Shown in pieces: positions 34,186-45,787 of a DNA stretch of 64,000 nt. The notes under the pieces were generated by a model. The model was not told where the DNA came from. It did not search any database and saw nothing but the letters and a program-made list of their open reading frames with translations. Numbering within the stretch: the first letter of the stretch is position 1; every line of letters begins with the position of its first letter. A program made the position numbers and the translations under genes. The DNA comes from Apiospora phragmitis (lineage: Eukaryota > Ascomycota > Sordariomycetes > Amphisphaeriales > Apiosporaceae). The DNA is taken from positions 3,906,001-3,970,000 of the forward strand of contig JAQQWL010000005.1 of the NCBI GenBank assembly GCA_038363925.1, in the 5' to 3' direction.

Positions 34186-34572
34186 ATGGAGTATTTATGC
34201 GTCAGCCCAACAATCAACTCCTTGATGTCCTTCGCCGAGATTCCGACGTCCTCGACAATCAACGCGACGAATTTACCAGCATTACGAAAGATCTTCTCGT
34301 GGTTTGCTTTCGGGGAGGAAATCAAGACATATGGGGAAATGGTAAGCTCACAATTCAAATATGCATCATTGGGCCACGCTGATTCATTGTCCATAGGTCG
34401 TAAACAATGTCTCGGCAGTGTACGACGGGTTCTTGGTCGAGGCGGATGCTATTCACGCAAATCATATAGACATGGTGAAGTTCTCGAGTCTGGAGGACAC
34501 TGGATATAAGAGGGTTCTTCGGCATATTCGCCGACTGATTGCGTGCTCTGCTAATCAAGCACGCACGTAGAG
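34186..34572 (+). pseudogene. Fragment of N-terminal alpha/beta-hydrolase-type domain of a STAND protein
   Basis: Two pieces joined by an intron (about 34342-34397, GTAAGC to TAG) read LLDVLRRDSDVLDNQRDEF, then REEIKTYG, then VYDGFLVEADAIHANHIDMV and KFSSLEDTGYKRVLRHIRRL. This matches the end of the esterase-like domain that precedes NACHT in many fungal STAND proteins, where the ANH-x-DM-x-KFSS pattern carries the catalytic-type His. The frame changes at a GGGG run near 34312. The upstream nucleophile region and the NACHT P-loop that should follow are not found, so this is a remnant. Confidence 0.6.
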
Positions 34573-35144
34573 TCGGCGATAGGTAGCATCTAGGTAAGTG
34601 TATGAGACTGTGGATTAGTTAGGTGGCTTGCGCCACTTTTGAGCGGAAAACTCACCAATTATGGTGAGTTTAGTTACATAGATTTCCTACCTCAATTCAA
34701 CCGCTTTTGCACCAACAATCCCGAGTGCTCTATCAAAACTAAGAGAGTAAAATTAGAACCCATCAAGGCCATGAGCCAAAGTACGATAACACTCTCGTAT
34801 ATGTCTGCAAAGCTAGGTGCACTAACTCTGAGGGGTCGGTGATAAGCTCTAGTACACATCCAAGACGCTGACTTGGAAATGTAGTCCTTTTTGCCTAGTT
34901 GGGGCGCGGCCTGGCTCAGTTGGCTAGAGTATCTGATGTAGCGCAGTGACATTAAAATTGAGCTAAAGATTCTAGAGGTGTTGGAGCTCCAACATTATGT
35001 CACGGGCTGAGAGCTCAACATCTTTAACAAGAGGCCTTCTGCCTCAAGCCACGGATTCAGGTCCAACAACATACAGCGGGTGACATAGTCCAGTACTGTC
35101 GAACTCGACTCGGACAGGAAGCACGGGACCTGACAAAGTCAGAC

Positions 35145-36385
35145 ACCTTTGAGTTTGAGTGAGGAAGTCAGTGCAAAGGCCCAGGGAGTGCTCCTGTGGG
35201 TACGAATAGTTGCTGACCGCATCGTGTACAACCACGACAGGGGAAAAGACACCCGCCAACTTTGGGAGCTGGTTGACAGCCTACCCAGGCAGTTAGGTGG
35301 CGAGGACGGTCTTTATTCGCATATGATCCAGCAAATACCAGGTGACGAGTTGCAGGATGCCTCCAGGATGCTCTACATCACACTCCAATCACAGGACCTT
35401 TTCGGGGGTCATTTTCATGTTGACTTGTTTCACCTCCTTTGCGCGGTACAAGTCGTTTCGACACAAGAATCAACATCATATTCACCCATTGCTCCCGAAC
35501 TCGAGACTCTTCCAAAAAATGTTACCCTCTTCTTGACCAGATTTGATGTCCAAGAACAGAAGGCACTTTCTGATTTGCAGCGTCTAAAATGTCGCCTTCA
35601 GTCGCATTGCCTCGGCTTACTGGAACTCTATAAAACCAAGAATATTGCTCCTAGGTGGTTCAAGAATGTGTCCGAGGAAAGGCTAGAAGAGCATGGTATT
35701 TCCCAGATCGAAACTTATGGAGTCAGGTTTATGCACTCAACCGCGCGAGACTTCCTGTTGCGAGACTTTGCTCAGATACGGCTGAGGAGAGAGTCTATCA
35801 AAACACCATCCACGCTAGTTAACGGCGCCCTCCATGCCCTTCGGGTGAATAACCTTTTATTCGCACGATGGATGTTAAACAAACGTGGGCGACACCATCA
35901 GGTTGCTCGTATTCAGACGTGATGAAACAAAACACGGGGAGGTGCTCTGGTCCGCATTCGAGAACACGAACATGATTTTAAGAACGATCCGAAAGGCCAT
36001 TGTGGATTCATTTCCTACGCGGACTGTTGTCTTGAATGACTTGTCATATCTCTGGCCCATCCACAGAATATTGACCAGACGCGAAAAAGGCGCAGAGGCC
36101 ACGGTAAAAGACACGGATGGCATATAGATAGCAGCGTTTATTGGATATCGCTCCAACGTGAACTCGAGGCTGTTGAAAGGCTATGAGACGGGACCTTTTT
36201 AGAGAACCAGGAACAAGGATCCTCTTATCCCCCTAGGAGGGGAGCGGGGTTAATAAACAAGCTTGTGCCAAAAGAAGCACCTGATCGGGTTGTCGAGTCT
36301 CTTATACTTGACAAAAATGGGTTGGTTAAGTAAATAAGGACGGCGTTGAAACTCATCAAAGTGCTTCTACGAAACGGAGCAGCCA
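35145..36385 (+). pseudogene. NACHT STAND protein C-terminal region with ankyrin-like relics
   Basis: An open stretch at 35149-35922 reads SEEVSAKAQGVLLWVRIVAD, LVDSLPRQLGGEDGLYSHMI, a winged-helix-like segment, CRLQSHCLGLLEL and GVRFMHSTARDFLL. This is the order seen in the part after the NACHT domain (DUF7791-like) of fungal STAND proteins. After a frame break near 35880 only short pieces continue, including LIKVLLRNGAAIDADI at about 36350, which looks like an ankyrin repeat. No Walker A motif is present upstream, so the nucleotide-binding core has been lost between 34572 and 35145. Probably the same ancestral gene as the fragment at 34186. Confidence 0.65.
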
Positions 36386-36934
36386 TTGATGCCGATATCA
36401 ATGTGCTTCCTGAAGGCCACCCTGGATCAAGTGGGAACGTTCACCATGGACGACTTTACCAGTCTTGGTTTACGGTTTAGGTTGTGCATGGAACACCAAA
36501 TTAACGAAACAACTACCAAATCAAGGCATGGGAGCGATAAACACAGGCTCCCTTTTCGGACTTCTTCAAGCCCGCGGTGGATCAAACCCGCAACGCTACG
36601 GAGTGTTGGTTTAAACGAGGATGACTATTACGATGATTCGAGAATGCAGAGGTCAAACGTCTCAAGCTTGATCCAGCCAATGTTGAATCATAAAGCACCT
36701 ACAGATTTTGAGCTACAATTCGCCCACAGCATCCCGGATCATTATTCCCGGCGAATAAATCCTGAAACTCACCATGAGGGTGTTGATGGATGGCATTATG
36801 ATCCGGATAAAGGTTGGTCGAGGTGGGAACAAGGTATCGAGACACTCAACGCGGTAGATATAGTATGGCGCCTGTGCCAGACTTCCTGTCCATACGTACG
36901 GAGTAACTGTAGCGGACACGCCACATACCCCTAG
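36386..36934 (+). other. Open frame of 182 codons, unrecognised
   Basis: A frame with no family resemblance I can name, lying directly after the ankyrin-like relic. It contains the acidic DEDYYDDS-like patch and WHYDPDKGWSRWEQ. It could be the degraded tail of the STAND gene or chance. Low confidence that it is translated. Confidence 0.2.
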
Positions 36935-38784
36935 GGAGGTGAGCGACAGCCGCTACGCGGCGTCGCTGTTGACGTTGAATATCGCAAACAAACCTGTCCA
37001 TACGAAGAGTAATCACGTCTTAGCTTTCATTCTTGGAAATGTACACAGGCACAGAAAAGTTTATGTCCTTGCCCGCACCAGAAACCAGTCCTCACGCACA
37101 ACTCATGTAAGTGTATCTCGGAGAGTGAGCATCAAGACTCAGTCGGCACTTTCAGCCAGGCAGTGCGCGATGCCGTGTATGCTCTCGATGCCATCTAAGG
37201 AGGAGATGACCAAGACAACTATACTTCTGCCCAGAGAGGAAAGGCGCCGGAGAACGGTTACTCACAGTATCCAGGTCTACGTCGACAAAGGACAGCAAAG
37301 TACCTTGTCCCTTCAGTCTCTAGTCGAGTCGGTCGGCCGGCGCCATCATCAGGAACGGCACGGAAATTGCCGACTTATTAGGCGAGGTTCGTCAGTCCCA
37401 ACGGGTGGGAAATGGGACTAACGGTAGCACGCGCAGATTCCCTCAACGAGAGCGAGTTCACGCCAGTCATCGACGCCGCACTGAACACTGACGTTATCAC
37501 TAGGCAAAGAGTGAAGCTTTCGGGAGATGTCGGCCAGATGTACTACCTCGTCGGGGCACAGGCCGGCTCCCCCACCACCACGGTGACGATCCCCCGCGGG
37601 CTTGCATTTCTCTAACGGTATGCCCTCAGGCCCAAGTTGGCAGTCATGCAGGCAGGCGGCCTAGGTGGAGGCCGAGCTGATCAGATGGGACGAGCGCCCA
37701 TCAAAGACCTGCAGTTGAGTCTGGGGGACTCCGTACATATCGTTCACAAGCGGCCGCTGCCAAGATTGCACGGACACCTGCAAGAGCAATATACGGCTGC
37801 TTTGGACCGAACTCATAAGATGACAGAAAGAAGAAAAATGAACAACCCCAGTCACTTACCACATGCTCGTCAAGGGTCGGCCTGGCTCGATCGGAAGTTT
37901 TAGACCGAGTTATGCTGACAGGCTGGCGGACCCCGAGCACGTTATTGTTGCAATACCCCCCTATATGTGAATTCTGGTATACCCAATCTCAGAGGGATTG
38001 GCCTTGATTTGCGTGTGCCCACTCTTGCCCACATGGCCAATGCCATGACGCAGATCCACCTACCGGCTTCCGGGAAAAGTGCGAGCAAGGTTACAAAAGA
38101 CATCGTAGGCTTGTCTTTTTGTGCGTCACAAAACTCGGAACCTAATCTGAAATCTGCTGCATTGCAACGGCTCTAGCGAGTCACGAGACAAGGGTGAGGT
38201 AGCATGGCTTCATACGATCGACGTCCTTCATCACCCAGATAAGGAAGACCGTTGCGCAATCGCTAATCTATTTATATCTGGCAATGCCGTTTCACGTACG
38301 TGCCATCGGGTGCAATAGCGATACTCGCCGTGCAGGGCCACATAAGTAAGTAGGTGACATCGTCCGACCAGGTTAGGTTGCTGTCAAGCTGTGTCGCACG
38401 ACTGACGAATGCCGTTTTGCAACGGTAGGAAAAGAAAAGAAAAGACCTGCGCGCAGCTCAGGCCCCATGTCGAGCCAGAGTTACGGATATAGATAAGATG
38501 CGATTAGATAGGTCTCTTGTGCGCGATTCGTATGAGATCTGCTTATTGTGCTTAATTATTTTCTCTCTCGCAACCCCATGGCTATCACCAAACGTTTGCC
38601 GATCAACAGGAGTCATATATGTTGTTACGTTTTTGCATATTTCGAAAGGCAGTTGGTATGGTGGCTTTTCTAAGTGACTTGCCCTTCGTGGGTCTTTCTT
38701 TTCTGCCCTGATGGTAATTATCGAATTGAAGGAAAAGAGGGTGACAATTACCTTTGGTGTGCATACTTCGGCTGGAGCCTGTCC

Positions 38785-39055
38785 GTCATCATTCATTACG
38801 GAAGGTTCCGTTGGACCTCGAGCCGCTTTGACATCTATATCTTTCTATGTACTATGCAAAGCGTAGATATAGGGGTGCTGGCGATTACTGCGTATGAGAT
38901 CGGTATCGATGGCTGGTGTTGCATTCCGTGCCTGGAGACATACCATCATTGTTCATTACGGAAGATGCCGCTGGAAGTTGCGCACCTCGCTTTGATCTCT
39001 GTTGATCTGTATATATACTACAATATGTATGCAAAGAGTAGCATGGGCATGTTCT
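38785..39055 (+). repeat. Imperfect direct repeat, two copies about 154 bp apart
   Basis: CATTACGGAAG followed by CCG.TGGA, a CCTCG block, GCTTTGA and, farther on, ATGCAAAG.GTAG occurs from 38790 and again from 38944. Similarity is patchy but collinear over about 100 bp, suggesting an old tandem duplication. Confidence 0.5.
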
Positions 39056-41164
39056 ATAGTCCTGACGTCCTGTCACCTGTCACCTGTACAGAGAGGTGTA
39101 TACCGGGATGGTGTCGTGCATGATTGCACATGGTTTGAAAGGCTTGCCGAGGCCACTCCGGACGGGACTATCTTGGCTGCCACCTGCCAGGGGCGTTCAG
39201 GCCATTGTCGGGAGTCAGCACCCTTACCATTACCACCATCACCCCCGGCCGATACTAGCACGGATGCATACATATGTAGGATTGGAAGTAGAAATGCATA
39301 TCTCAAATGGATTAATAGGGCAAAAGGCAGAACTTGGACTGTCTGTCTGTTGTAGAACTAGAGCAGCACTAAAAAGAAATTGTTGCTAATTAGCCCATGT
39401 TAGCAAAGAAACAGACTCCTCCTTCCTGCGAGATTGCCGCAAACTCCTCGCTCCTCAGCTTTGGCTTCAAAACACCAGATCAACCGGACTCCGGCACGCA
39501 GGGAACCACTCTGCACTGGGGTTCTCCGGTCTGGTAGTGACAATTCGCAGTTCGGCCGACACGACAAGCTTTCTGTGGGCGTTTGTCTCCATTGTTAATA
39601 TCGTGTGTCCCACGAGGTCTGGAGTATCGAGACTGGCAAAGTGAGAAAGAAATTCGCAACTGTGGAGAATGTATAATAACATGGGTCCAACTTGGCACGA
39701 CTTGGATCTCGCTAGTCGCAGCTAATTATCGGCCGACAAATCACACAAACCGGGGGGGGGGGGGCCATTGTTGCAAGGGGGCAGACACGCGCATGGATAC
39801 CTGCAACGGTTTTTCTCCATCGCCTTTTCCTCTCTCTCATGCCTTGTTCCTCGTCTCTTGGCTTTTTGCTTTTGCCACTCTCTTTTAACCTCAGTCCTCT
39901 TCCTCTGGCAGTGAGTTCTAAATACATACAACTTTCCTAGTGGCTGTTCCTGATGGTTGGTGACGGTTGCAATGGAGCCCCTGGTCAAAGCTGAACGGCC
40001 TCGTCCATCAGTCAGGACTCACTATGTAGTAGTAAGCAGCACGAACAGCAGCGTGTTACGCAGAAGTGGATGACGACAATTGATCGTCAATGTTACATTC
40101 TTGCCGTACATAATGGATGAGATCAGCTGCTGTATTACGAACCATCTAACCCTCGCGGTTCGTCGTTTGTTTCAAACCGGCGGAAGTGACAGTGAAGCGG
40201 CATCTGAAGCCAAGGCCGGTTGACTAATCAGTCACTGACACAACACTCGTCGCACCTTAGCGGCCCGAGGCGGACGAAAAGTTAAATATTAAGATTGGCG
40301 TGCCTTAGCGTGCGGGAGGCTTTTGGTTGGGGTTCCATCTAATAACACTCTTGACAGTGTCAGTCAAGTTGACACTCTCTGACATACCCGTTGACGTATG
40401 TACGTCCATAGCCATAGAAGCGAGGAATATACCCTTTCTGGAATAATTCGTTGTGTTGGCTTGCGTGCTAGCAAGATAATTGCGATGACGGGGTCCCAGC
40501 GTGCAGGCAATTACCTAGTTAAGTTCCTTGTCGTCCGACCTGGTTTGCCTGCTAGCATGCCGACTAAGCCCTTAGCCGTTCCCGTTTTGAATGCGACTCC
40601 AGCCCAGCTAAGCGAGTCGGGACAGCGAGTTGACCTGTGCTCGCCTCGCTTATACCCCCAAGGACGCCGCCGGTTCGGCGCCGGTTGGCCGAAAGCACAG
40701 CAAGGTGAGGAGCCCGTCGCTCATCTGTTCTCCATCAACTAGGGACGTTGAAACAACCTATGCGATGCTGGGCAAGAATGCCTCCGACAAGGCCGACCGA
40801 CCCCCGGCTCTAATGTGTCGGGGGGTTCCCTGCCCGATGGGGGTCAATGCAAGGATAATCCTAGATCGTGGCGGCACGTTCGCAGTGAATTTGGTGTGAC
40901 CTTCGAGACTTGTGGGAAAGGAAGGGAGGGATCGATCACCAATTAGGGGTGGCACCAACAGGAGATCCTTGAGTCAAATAAAGTTCAATCGCCCCGATCG
41001 TCTCGGGAGCCAATTGCTTTTTCGCGGCCTCGAAACTCTTTAGGGAAGACACCATTTACGAATAGTCCGTCGTCAATCGATGAGCGATGTGCAGCAGCAG
41101 CAGTCACGAGCACGAACCTCCCACCACCAGCTTTTGAGTGTGTCGTGAACGACCAAAGTGCGTT

Positions 41165-41188
41165 AAAAAAAAAAAAAAAAAAAAAAAA
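41165..41188 (+). repeat. Poly-A tract of 24
   Basis: Uninterrupted run of 24 A, 140 bp upstream of the start codon at 41327. Length is probably uncertain in the assembly. Confidence 0.9.
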
Positions 41189-41326
41189 GGAGCACACCGC
41201 CACACACCGTCGCCCGCCGCCAGCCGCCTAGCGAGCGCGCCCGCCGATAGGGGACGGAACGGGAGACATTTGGGATCTGTTTTTGCGAGAGAGAGTTGGG
41301 ACGACAACAACAACACTCGGCCCACC

Positions 41327-43063
41327 ATGGCGGACGACACGAAGAGTATCATCGGCTTGATCGGCTTCTACGACAACTTGCACGAGACCCAGCCGGTGTC
41401 GAACTACCCGGAAACCATCATCGCGCTGGCCGTGTCGTTCCTGGTACGAAGACAGCATCATTCCAAACGCAATGCAGAGACTGACTATCGCGACAGGCAG
41501 TAACGTGGGCATGCGTCATCTTTCGGATCTACACGCGGTTCTTCATCATGTACTCGCCAGGATGGGACGATGTCTTTGTGGTGTTGGTCCTGGTCCGTAG
41601 GCCCCCTTTTTCACAGTCTCTGACGACTGGATGCCATCAAGCTATTGTTGCTGACCTTGACTATACATAGCTTTCCGGCACAGTGGGATCTATATGTGAA
41701 TGCATTGGTGAGTGCAACTCAGATAAGATGTTGCTTTGAGGCGCTGCATAAGTACCTACTACTTGGTGCGTGGACTGACCATGATGTGGAAATTTAGCAA
41801 CGAGATATGGCATGGGACAACATTTCATCTTGATATCGGCCCAGGACAGGATCATGTACCTCAAAGTAAGTACCCAAAAAGAGAGAACCATGCACTCCAC
41901 CGTCGGCAAGGCACATGAGCTAACCCGGTGCTCTTTTACTCGTTCCCCAGTTCTTCTACGTCGCCAACGTCACATACTGCTGCTCGACGGCCTTCGTCAA
42001 GCTGTCGCTGCTGTTCCAGTACCTGCGCATCTTCAAGACGGGCCGGATGCGCGTCGTTTGTATAGTCGTCATGATCACGACGGCGCTCTGGGGCCTGGCC
42101 TACTCTTTCATGGCCATCGTCCCGTGCTTCCCGATTCAGAAGTACTGGACCCTGACGCTGCCGGGCACGTGCTACGCGTTCGGGTCCCTGGTCGCGCCCG
42201 CCTTCTACGCCACGTACGCCTCGTCGGCCGCCATCAACATGACGCTCGACATCATCGTGCTCTGCATCCCGATCCCGATCTACTTCGCCGAGAACACGCC
42301 CTTCAAGTCCAAGATCGGGCTGATCGGGCTGTTCGCCATGGGTGTTCTGTAAGTTCTTTTCCCCCTCGTGCCCTAAGTCGTTACAGGGGAATAGATAAGA
42401 GTGAAACCGAACCCTGGCTAACCACAACGGATATCCAGCATCAACTTCATCTCCATCTGGCGGGTCAAGACCATCGTCGAGCACCGGGCCGCGACGTTCC
42501 CAACCTTCGACCCGACGTGGTACGGCCCCATCAGCATCGAGCTGGCGACGCTCGAGGTCAACTTCGCGTCCATCTGCGCGTCGATCCCGGTCTTCTGGCC
42601 GGTGCTGACGGCGCGGCTCGACAAGGTGTTCGTGACGCGCGAGATCAAAGTCGAGCGGATCCACCGGTTCGAGACGGTCGACGAGGACCTCGACGGGCTG
42701 GGCGGCGACGGCAAGTACGGCGACGGCGTCGAGCTGCAGCAGAGCCACCGCACGCGCAGCAACACCAGCACCGGCGGCGGTGGCGGTGGTGGGGGGCCGC
42801 ACAGTCGTGCTACCAGCGAGTCCAGCCTCAACCGGAGCCGGAGCGGCGGGGGCGGGCCGTATTACGGAGGAGGCAGCGGGAATAGCAACATGCACTACAG
42901 GGACGAGTACGTGGCGGCCCAGGTCGACCCGTTGAGCTCGGTGGGCAAGGTCGAGCTGGAGATCTCGGCGCAGCCCGTGTCGCGCAAGGTGTCGCGCGAG
43001 ATGTCGCGGAAGAACTCGCGGGCCCAGATGCTCAAGAAGCCGTCCAGGCACCAGGACGGATGA
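41327..43063 (+). CDS. SAT4/rhodopsin-like seven-transmembrane integral membrane protein
   Basis: ATG at 41327. Six exons with introns 41444-41496, 41593-41670, 41708-41797, 41866-41950 and 42349-42438 all join in frame to 446 residues. The order is that of the fungal rhodopsin-like (SAT4/PTH11-related) family: ACVIFRIYTRFF, SPGWDDVFVVL, RYGMGQHF, YVANVTYCCSTAFVKLSLLF, an ILRIF-like YLRIFKTGRM, a Cys-bearing extracellular loop (CFPIQKYW...GTCYAFG), NMTLDIIVLCIPIPI and a final ISIELATLEVNFASICASIPVFWP. The C-terminal cytoplasmic tail is poly-Gly and Ser-rich, ending in a KVSREMSRKNSRAQ basic stretch. The family probably senses environmental cues; ligand unknown. The gene is intact. Confidence 0.92.
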
Positions 43064-44071
43064 GACGACGAAGAAGAAGAACAGAGGCGAGTGTTGTATA
43101 AATAGCCTATAGCATTTTGAGTTGAATAACTAAGTAATTATCTTCATAACATATACCCTTTCTGATTGGGAGTCTATGTACGTCTACTTTAGGGTGTGTG
43201 TTCTCTGCTCGTCTTGGATCTGGGACGAGGCTTGACATCTGCCATCTAATCTTTCTCACTTCCAACCCAACCCTGGTCGGACTGTTGCTGGTAGGGATCC
43301 CAAGAGAAACTTGAGATGAAAGACAAAACCAAATCAAGAGAAATGATACAAAAAGAGTTCGCCGCTGTCCATAGGATCTGTCAAGTCCTGGGCAATTGAT
43401 TCGCCATGTTCGTTATGGCTTGAGAGTTGTGGCTTCACCACAAAGCTGAATGGTCGCCAAGCGCCTGTCACAGCTCTCAGCATTTGCGTTTCAGCGGTTG
43501 CGGGACGCTGGTAAGCTGGCAAGCTGGCAAGCTGGCAAGCTGGCAAGCTGGCACCGACCTGCCGACCACGACAATGACCGGTCGCACGCTCTACTCTACC
43601 AACCTAAACCCCTAAAAATTGGTGCATAGTTGATACGAATATCAAAGAGAGGTCTCCTGGCTTCTATCGGCAGACTGACTGCCGGTCGCAATGAACTAGA
43701 TGTCTCGGGGTTTGAGCCATTTGCGTGTGGTCAGTCAGAGAGCTCAGAGCGACATACAATTGATGCAATTGACCCAGGGTGGAGAGGTAGCTTTGGTCGG
43801 TGCCGATGATGTCATAGTGATGCTTCCAGCACATCTTGTCTTCATCACACACAGAGAAACCTTGACGAAGCTGCTGTGTCAAGAAGAATCACCCCCCTCG
43901 TTTCAAACGGTTCATCTGTCTAGGACACCCGAGCGGTCCGTTCCAGGATACTTAATCTCAGCATCGAACAACGCACCAGCACGTCTCAGACTCAATCTCA
44001 AGCGCACACGCCCAAATCATCACCGAGGCTCGAGCAAATCAACATCATCAACAAACCAAACCAATCAAATA
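43064..44071. other. Intergenic region with a short tandem repeat
   Basis: No gene is supported. It includes the 3' flank of the membrane protein, the 8-bp repeat at 43513 and an A/C-rich leader (about 43960-44070) before the next start codon. Confidence 0.4.
43513..43552 (+). repeat. Tandem repeat, 5 copies of AAGCTGGC
   Basis: Five perfect 8-bp units in a row. A short minisatellite with likely length polymorphism. Confidence 0.95.
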
Positions 44072-44690
44072 ATGTCGAGAAGCAGCAGCAGCATCAACGG
44101 CACCCCGTTCGCGGCCCTCCGCCGGGACCCCCGCCACGACGAGTTTGCCCGCCTGGCCGACGAGCACATGAAGCACGACCTCGAGCAGTCGGACCGCGAC
44201 TGCCTCTACAAGGCCGCCTCGCGCGTTAGCGTGCCCGCCACCCTCGGCACCCTCGTGGGTTTGGGCCTGGGCCTCTACGCCGCCGTGCGCCTGCGCCGCG
44301 CCCGAGCCGACGTGTTCAGGGCCTTCCGCGCCGCCGAGCGGCCGACGCACGTCGTGTTCGCTGGGGGAGGCAAGGTGAGGCCTTTTCCCTCTCTAGAACC
44401 CTTTTGCTATGGATATATCGACTAACGCTCATACAGAACCCGTGCCTGATATCACACCCTTCATCCAGCCCAGCCGCTTCGGCGACTACGCGACCTACTT
44501 CTTCTTCGGCCTGGGCGGCACCATCCTCGGCGGCGAGCTGGGCTTCCTGCTGGGCAGCTGGTCCGCGGCGCGCCTCATCTCCAAGGACCCCGCCCGCAAG
44601 GGCCGTGTCGAGAACGCGTACCGCAAGTTCCGGGCCGACTTGCTGAAGCGGGAGGCGAATCAGCTCGAGGCTGGCGGACCAGTGTTTTAA
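44072..44690 (+). CDS. Small conserved fungal membrane protein, unnamed family
   Basis: ATG at 44072 (MSRSSSSINGTPFAALRRDP). Two hydrophobic segments are visible: VSVPATLGTLVGLGLGLYAA (about residue 55) and YFFFGLGGTILGGELGFLLG in exon 2. Conserved-looking elements are ERPTHVVF before the intron and RFGDYATYFF, ISKDPARKGRVENAYRKFRA after it. The intron starts at 44374 (GTGAGG) and ends with CAG at 44436. The exons join in frame only if the G run near 44353 has six G instead of five, so a sequencing indel is likely. An AATAAA lies 80 bp after the stop. About 180 residues. I recognise the pattern from uncharacterised fungal proteins with glycine-zipper helices but know no function. Confidence 0.7.
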
Positions 44691-45787
44691 TTGGGAGACG
44701 TTGACGGGATCAATCACACTGAAGAGGTTTTGGTGACCAATATAACAGTAGACGAAGATAATAATAAATAAAATAATTCATTTGGCCAATTGGCTAACCT
44801 GCATACCGAATTTGAAGACTGTTAACCGGGTCCGGATGTGGTGCATTAGTTCATACTTTGCCTGCACGTGTACGGAGACTTGCTAGCCCGGTTGGTGGGC
44901 ACATCCATTAAGTATTGTTTCAGGAATAGCAGTGAGCCTAACACACTATCATGTATGTCCACCGCCGACATCGACGAAGGCATTGGCATCATTGGTCCAC
45001 TTCATGAGCTGCTTCAAGTTATCTGTGATGCTAGAAAATCTGGCAGTCTGGTCATGTACAGCAGTTAACACACTGTCTATGATGGCTGATGACAAGAGCC
45101 ACCTACGCCAAGCGACCCCCGCATCCTTGGCCCGCACAGCGATGGGACTGTACCCTTGTTGTGTGGTTGGGCAGCAGCAGCATCATCGGCCAGCGATCGT
45201 CCACTGAGTGGAAGCTCAATACGGAGTACACCCAACTGTATACAACTATGTATACGGTCCTCCATCAGGCTGTCGGGATATTTCTATCGCCCGATCGATC
45301 AGCCAAATGCCGGGAGATGTGGCATCGTGTACCCGCTCTGTGGGTTTTCCATCGGTTCATTGGGATGCTGCGGCCCCTCCCTTCCTGCACAATGCGGCCG
45401 CATCTACATACTGTACAGAGCGCGCACATCGCTCGGGAGTTTGGAGGTGATGTCCACCAGATCAGATCTGGCTTGCGCTGGCCATCTACCCCGCATGCTT
45501 CCCTGATGACGCCCACCCCTGCCGCGGCATAGCTATTCGCTGGCCGATTGGGGAAGTGATAAGGCCAATCCGTCAGCGAAGGAGACAGGCCAATCCGCCA
45601 GCGAAGGGAACAGGCCAAGGTATTCCTTGTGCCGCGGCTGATTGACACGGGAAGAAGGTAGATTGCCATGTCTCACGTCACCTTCAATCTCGCAATTCGG
45701 TGCCGTCCCGCAGGAGGAGTAACGGTCAAGTAACCTGCTCGCGACGACTTCACTGTCCACGAACCGCAAAGTCAATCAGCGACTACA
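44691..45787. other. Intergenic region
   Basis: About 1.1 kb without supported genes. AT-rich 3' flank at 44745-44790, then mixed sequence, and a short imperfect duplication of CAGCGAAGG.GACAGGCCAA at 45575-45615. Confidence 0.4.

Larger units (their letters stand above)
36935..41326. other. Gene-poor region of 4.4 kb
   Basis: No open frame resembles a known protein and none is long. Simple-sequence tracts are present: a G run at about 39752 and the poly-A at 41165. An imperfect direct repeat sits at 38.8-39.05 kb. The last few hundred bases form the promoter of the membrane protein at 41327. Confidence 0.4.

Noticed and set aside
34905..34985. tRNA-like A box (TGGCTCAGTTGG at 34912) with a weak B-box-like GATTCTAGAG
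   Set aside because: No pairing acceptor stem or anticodon arm could be formed and the B box is poor. At best a degraded pol III-type sequence.
41165..41188. Poly-A as the tail of a retroposed gene or LINE
   Set aside because: No coding remnant or target duplication was seen on either side; treated as a simple repeat.
41936..43051. Open frame of 371 codons on the minus strand opposite the 7-TM gene
   Set aside because: Arg/Asp/His-rich antisense shadow of the plus-strand exons, which splice cleanly into a known family.
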